Assembly (NCBI GenBank): GCA_032158295.1
Contig: CM063255.1
Location: 8,150,094 to 8,214,093 of the forward strand
Origin: Pycnopodia helianthoides
Taxonomy: Eukaryota > Echinodermata > Asteroidea > Forcipulatida > Asteriidae
DNA: 64,000 nt
Direction: 5' to 3'
Positions within the stretch are counted from its first letter, which is position 1, and each line of letters begins with the position of its first letter. This document shows, one piece after another, positions 58,589 to 64,000 of the stretch. A program made the translations under genes and the position numbers. The notes beneath the pieces were generated by a model. That model was not told the origin of the DNA and ran no database searches. It saw only the letters and a program-made list of their open reading frames with translations.

Positions 58589-58953
58589 TTAAAGGCCCTG
58601 TACACTACTGGTAAGATCGAAAAACACAAATGTTCACAGATTCACACATAACTGACATGATTTAAAAAAAAGTGATGGTAGAAAGGTTTCCTCAAAATAT
58701 TTCTGCCTAAAATGCTATCGTTTCTGAGAAATTAGTAAAACAATAGTTTTTATCACGCGTGATAAAAACTCGATGTTTGAAAGAAACAGAAAACACATCA
58801 GGTCTCTTTTTACTATTTTCTCGTGACCTCGATGACCAATTGAGCTCAAACTTCCACAGGTTTGTTTGTTCATGCATATGTTGAATCACACAAAACGTGA
58901 ACACTGTCTGTGACTATTTTGTCAGCTCTACCGATCCTGTATAATACCTTTAA
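58589..58953 (+). mobile_element. TTAA-flanked MITE, family D
   Basis: TTAA at 58589-58592 and 58950-58953. The terminus AAAGGCCCTGTACACTACTG starts with AAAGGC, like family B, whereas the interior layout follows family A: TTTCCTCAAAATATTTCTGC, a central palindrome TTTTTATCACGCGTGATAAA (about 58748-58767), then TTTTCTCGTGACCTCGATGA and TTCCACAGGTTTGT. It links families A and B. Confidence 0.85.
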
Positions 58954-61900
58954 GGACCGTTCTATACTCTTCTCGTGGAAGACATTTTTTAAAGTCATGT
59001 TTAGGTCTGTTTTGTAGCCAACATAGCCCAACGAAGCTGCTGTGTACCTTTAAGAATACTTAACTTTATCAAGCAACGGATCCCTATGCACAGTTTTCCA
59101 CGCGCACCGGACAAAACTTGACGGAAAGCTAAACCGCAAATTACATTAAATTGATTACAAAAATGACGCAGTGCCACAGTGTGCTGTAGAGCAGGGTAAA
59201 CTGATCGTTTACCATGGTTAGAATTCTACTCACAGCCTTTTCGATCCCTGTACAAAGTATTGGATGCATTTACAGATACGTCACCAACGAATGAATAGTG
59301 TCTTCGAGGCAAGCTGGCGGCGATTGCTTGCTCTGGCACCCCGTAACATGATGCCACATAGAAGTGGGATGCGCTGCTGTATAAACTTCCCCAATGTTAT
59401 TTTACCGTTGGTCCCGCTCTGTGGATGCGATCAGCCGTTTCCGTTTATTCAAACAAATTAACTGTGACCAAACAGTACAGCGCTTACCATGATCAACTAA
59501 GCTGCTCCCAATGCCTTCTGCACACATTACCGCGAGTTATGTGCACCGGTGGCAGACAGGTCCGCGGTTCATGCACAGGGTGTATCCTTCCCCGCCAATG
59601 CTGCAAAAGTTGTTTGCATAAATTAAGTTTTAAGACTCCCCTGAGGAGGAAGGGGATGTGTCGCTATTCTTAGATGGTGGTTTTGCGGGGGGTACTGCAC
59701 CGAAAATAAACCAACTAAGAACATGACTGTTCGGTGCTTTTGTGAAATTATTGACCCCCATCCAGAGAGATTGGTTAAAAAACACTTTCACTCATATATT
59801 TCGTGCACAAAATTGTACAGGCATACAGACCATGTACATGTACAGACATACCCAGATCTAAACCCTCTGAAAAGTGGAGCCAACTGTCCTCTGTAACAGG
59901 CTTGATGACAGCCTGTGCTAGGTTCTGAGGTTTCCAACACCCCTCCCCCTTCCAATCAAACTTTCTGGCTCACTGGGGAGCCATTAACTAGTGGAACCTT
60001 CCTGCATTTGTGTAACTTCCGCACTAAAATATTTTTAAATATGCTACAAGAAAAGTGCATTGTTTATTATTTAGAACGCAAAATAGCTTCCGTCATACGT
60101 CGACTCTCCTCTGTGAACTTCCCTTGAGGGAAACGAATGCAAGTTAGGCCTAACCCAGTCAAAACGCGCAGAGCTAATATTCATTTGCATGTATACTTCC
60201 CTATTCCTTCAAAACATTAAAGAATTCGATTACCCTCCATAAAGAACATTACATCGATTTCATTCTAATTATTGCCAAATAATGGAGCTACTTTTTTTTA
60301 AATTTTGTTGTATCTGTTATAGTACACCACTTATACGAGATACTTGTCAATTCAGATGAGCTTACACATTGATCGGTTAAGCATGTTGTCAGACAACCAA
60401 GCACACCCTACCCCTTCTCCCCTCAATAAAATGTGAGATCAATGCGACTGCAGCCCAGACCGTGTTGTTCAGGCCATTGTCTGTGTTGCACCCACCAGAC
60501 ACAAGTTGGACGAGCCGACCGGACAATTAGGCTTCAGAGTATCAGACTTACGGACTGCACTCCGAGACGAAAAATCAATTACCGACACATTTTTTACAAT
60601 TGTCTTTCAATTACTACTTCAATAGTAACACATTTCAGAGGGGATGGGGGCTGCCCCCCCTTTCTCACTACGAGAAGGGACCCATGCTGAAAAAAATCCG
60701 TGGGAAGACAAGGAAAAGTCTACTCGTGCAAAGCATCTGAAACACCACTGAATTAATACAGATAATAACAATCGTGTACCAACTTCGTTTAGTTTTTTGT
60801 TGTTGTAAATGAACAAGGACAAGAATATCCCCGTGCATTCGTGAAGGGAAACGGAAGTCAAACATTGCGATTAACGAGACTATTTCTGCGAATGAGACGC
60901 ATGCTGAGTGAGTGTGGTATAAATTAATTGCACCATCATCTCAGTAATGGGATATTTGTTATTGTGAGTTTGTAGGTCATCCTGTCCCTTCTGATTTGTC
61001 CATGGAGGTAGAATTAGTCTAAACACGATGTTTTATGAACTCATTTCTGCCTTAATGAAAATAAAGTCTTTCTGTTGCCTCGCACAATAATCATCCCCAA
61101 GAGAAACAGAAATATAACCCTGAAGATACAAGTAGCAGAGAAACATGAACACCAAACAAATTGCAATTCAAACCCTCCAACGAAGTACAGCCACAGAAAT
61201 CATTTAATTTATCATCCTCTCGCTGTGTTAACGATTAAAAAAACGGCCGCCTGTAGTTCATCACCGCCGTCTGCAATCAGAGAAATTAGGACTAAGGCAC
61301 GGCCGGTCACGGACAACAAAACAAGACACGAGGTGTAGATGAGCTTCGATGCCAATGGAGAGAGAAAGAGGGTGGAAAAAAATGACGAAAACAAGGTAGC
61401 GGGAGGTAGTATAGTCGAATGCAGCTAATTGAAAAAGACTTGCACACCTGCTCGAGCGCCTGCAAACTGTCCAAGTCACTCGGCCGCGCCTGGTCGGGTT
61501 CATGGACCCCTGTACTCGGGTGTTGTCACCGGCCCTAATGCGAGTTCTTGGGTTTGGTGAAATCCGAAGGGGTTTATTTTCCCTCTTATTTCTTTCTTTT
61601 TGCCTTTTTTTGGTCTTCTTCCTTCTTATGGCGAGGGAGGAATACACGTGCACGACCACATCATCCACAGTCATCTCTCACCACAATCAATCACATAGGA
61701 GAATGACACCAGCCTGTCAGTCTGCGGTACTGTAATTACGTCAATATCCCTATTTTGGGGAAGAAATACGACCGATGGTGAACAACCGGTGAACATTCTT
61801 CAGGTGCATGCACCACAACCCTCCACAATAAATACCAATAAAACTGACAAGCATGGCTTATGTGGCTTATTCCTGGAAAATTCCTGATCGTACCACTTTC

Positions 61901-62103
61901 ACTCCAAACAAAAATGCGTTTAAGGTGGGAACAAGACAATATTGCTTTTAATAAGCGGTATGATAGTTTAAGTTTGAAGAAGTCACTCACAGATTTGGCA
62001 GTGTCTTCGGTTTCACCTCTGTAAATGTGTACATTATGAAGACTGCGAACAGAGCATACTGTTGGAAACGTTGAGACCTACAGTATGGGTTCGAAATGAT
62101 TTG
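58954..62103. other. No gene recognised
   Basis: Over 3 kb with no repeat family that I recognise. Short frames at 59264-59461, 59425-59673, 60433-60690, 61075-61338 and 61261-61674 have no recognisable domain, although the last stretches are slightly GC-richer. A small exon cannot be excluded without transcript data. Confidence 0.4.
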
Positions 62104-62107
62104 ACAA

Positions 62108-62157
62108 CCACGGAAGGTATCTCTCCGTGGACCTCGCCCTTGGTTCTTTTAAGAACC
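62108..62157 (+). promoter_or_regulatory. Two hairpins, second of histone 3' stem-loop type
   Basis: CCACGGA / TCCGTGG pair at 62108-62130. Then GGTTCTTTTAAGAACC at 62142-62157 forms a 6-bp stem with a UUUA loop and matches the histone mRNA consensus GGYYCUUYUNAGRRCC at every position. A purine-rich GTAAGAGAAGCG begins about 6 nt downstream, where a histone downstream element would lie. No histone coding sequence is visible upstream, so function is unproven. Chance or a relic are alternatives. Confidence 0.4.
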
Positions 62158-63130
62158 AATTCGTAAGAGAAGCGATTACTATCACATGGTGGTGGTTACC
62201 CGTAGATACATTCATGTCTTACAAACCACCATGCAAAGCTTCAACATGCAAATAATTTCGACCTGTTTAATTCAGCGCTTGCACCCGTTCATGACAAATT
62301 ATTATTACAATAAAAGTAATTAAAAAGTACCAAGCAACTCAAAACCAGTGGTTAATTATATCTGCCTTCAATGTAAAAGCGAGTAACAGACCCCTGTACC
62401 GATGACGTCACGGTTTATTCACTGCATTGCTTAACAAATTATCGAGCTATCAAGTCACACAAGTATATCAGAAAAACAAGATTTTTGATATTTATATGTG
62501 ATCAATCTAACGCGAGTAAATGTGGGATTGCCTACGAACAGTTAATTTCACGCATGCCATGAAACGCAGGGTAAGGGTGAGGATAAGTTTTTCATTCGGT
62601 TTTTGTCATCAACGTAAAGCTAAAGCTGTACGCAAAATTATCAAGGAAAAATACAACAAAAGTCACCTGTGAAAGTTGCAGTGCATACTTGTTGAAACAA
62701 AAACAGCAGAAAGGGGGGAAAAACTGTCACGTCATTTTCATCAAGAATTTTGGATCCATCCATGTTTATGCGAGGTGGCAGCGGTTACCAACAACATCTC
62801 TGGCCGTATTGAGGGCAGCATTCAAACGGAAACCACGGAAATTTCCAGAAGTCGCCTGCAGGCGACCCTTGGAGATTCAAATATTCCGCCATACTGTTGT
62901 TGATTTCTGAACCAATGAAGACAATCAGACGAAATAGTTTCATAGGATGCTATATTACTATTACCAACTTTAAAACAAGAGGCATTCTGGTTGAAAATAC
63001 TCAGTATCTTGTCGGGGTTAAGTATGATCCCACTTTTTAAGGCCAGTCTAAGATACTTTGGTCTAAATGATCAAAAAAGTATAACTTTCCGTAACAAATT
63101 AAAAACCATCCATTCACAAAAACATCAAAC
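62158..63130. other. No gene recognised
   Basis: The frames at 62676-62910 overlap in two registers and carry no recognisable domain. CCTGCAGG-centred GTCGCCTGCAGGCGAC (62851-62866) is a perfect 16-bp palindrome. Confidence 0.45.
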
Positions 63131-63640
63131 CTACAAACGTGAGTAATTGTGAGTTTGCCCACATGAACCGTGCAATGTGTTGCTAGCCAAGAAATGCCCT
63201 ATAATTATCACGCTCACATTTTCTTCTAAACGAAAAAAAAAAAAAAAAAAAAAATAGGCATGGCGATTAATTGATTCAAACGTGCACGTATCCATATCAA
63301 GTTTAAATTTATCAAGTGACAAAATTACTACAGCAATCAAGGTTTCAAAACTTAACTGTTGTGTAGCGCTGCACACAATGAAGACTCCTGCCTGCCAGGA
63401 AACGCCCTGGATTATTCACGTTTTGCTTTCTTCTAAACGAAAACAATAAACTTTGCATGGCATTAATTGGTTCAAATGTACACGTATCCATGACAAACTT
63501 TAATCTGCCATGTGACAAAACTAATAAAGCAATCAAGGTTTCTGAATAAACATGGTTAATGAAACTTGACTATAGAGTTCACTGCACACAATGAAGACAC
63601 TCCTGCCTAACAGGAAATGCCACAGAATGCTCCAGTTCAC
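63131..63640. repeat. ~212-bp tandem repeat, 2.3 copies
   Basis: CCAAGAAATGCC (63186), CCAGGAAACGCC (63395) and ACAGGAAATGCC (63610) mark units of about 209 and 215 bp. Shared words include TTCTTCTAAACGAAAA, TTCAAACGTGCACGTATCCA, AGCAATCAAGGTTTC and CACACAATGAAGAC. The first unit carries a ~22-nt A run (63233-63254) missing from the second. Confidence 0.85.
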
Positions 63641-64000
63641 TGTTATTTCCCCGTCAACAAGGATGATATAATCCGGCATTGGCCTGACCTATGAAAGAGG
63701 AATCAATTCATAGAGACCTCAGTCCAATCCCCCATCCAGCCTTCACGCTGTAAAAAGGCTGCATCGGTATGATACCGTGGTATTCCATACCGCACCACAA
63801 CAACCTAATCGATACGGCGAGTGATGAGCTTTGCTTGTGCCTGTTGAAATCGATGAATACAATTAACGGGCCCGGCCTTGCAGGGTGTTTATTTATAGCG
63901 GTCAAGTACAGCTCTGAATGGGAGGGTTATCGACGTTTTCAACGCAAGGTTGGCGTATACTACGATCGTGCACCGCTCACAAGAAACATCAGCACAACTA
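63641..64000. other. No feature recognised
   Basis: Unique-looking sequence to the window edge. The 65-codon minus-strand frame has no domain. GGTATGATACCGTGGTATTCC (63766-63786) is a short palindrome-rich stretch. Confidence 0.45.

Overview
Eukaryotic, almost certainly metazoan, non-coding DNA. The window is AT-rich, with long homopolymer and microsatellite runs, tRNA-derived retroposons, many short inverted-repeat transposons and several satellite-like tandem arrays. I found no convincing protein-coding gene or exon. The longest open frames are short, have no recognisable domain, and mostly lie inside repeats: Leu-Ser runs from a GA microsatellite, near-identical frames repeated along a tandem array, and mirrored frames from a palindrome. 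The TTAA-flanked element starting AAAGGCACTGGACAC and the abundant 390-bp element starting AAAGGAACATTACAG look like repeats I associate with starfish (Asteroidea) genomes. That attribution rests on memory and was not checked by search. The segment is best read as a gene-poor intergenic or intronic stretch of an echinoderm-like chromosome.

Layout. 0-9 kb: a truncated inverted-repeat element, a possible retroposon 3' end, the first TTAA element, an A-tailed segment, a 350-bp GA microsatellite and two copies of a second TTAA family. 9-12 kb: a half-hairpin repeat and a 330-bp terminal-inverted-repeat element. 12-17.8 kb: a tandem array of 1.24-kb units, each built from about ten diverged monomers of about 120 bp, i.e. 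a higher-order repeat, interrupted at its right edge by a TTAA element. 18-27 kb: dispersed repeats, a GGTCA-rich element, a full-length tRNA-derived SINE and decayed relatives. 28-34 kb: more TTAA elements, a strong foldback, a 154-bp hairpin element with 14-bp direct repeats, and a LINE-like tail. 34.8-35.7 kb: a strictly periodic 100-bp array. 38.8-40.9 kb: local duplications and a degenerate ~65-bp array into which a 208-bp element with a perfect 9-bp target duplication has inserted. 42-50 kb: another TTAA element, a 507-bp element with 35-bp inverted termini, two pairs of dispersed repeats and a truncated SINE. 51-55 kb: a 14-bp minisatellite, a 68-bp array carrying an ERR/FTZ-F1-type motif in each unit, and two adjacent long foldbacks. 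56-64 kb: two more TTAA elements, an isolated hairpin matching the histone 3' stem-loop consensus, and a ~212-bp tandem repeat.

The clearest biology here is repeat biology. Several TTAA-flanked families of different length share one internal module, suggesting a non-autonomous lineage mobilised by a piggyBac-like transposase not encoded in the window. Two arrays show organised unit structure: a higher-order repeat with an in-register deletion, and a nuclear-receptor-motif array. These and the histone-type stem-loop deserve follow-up.
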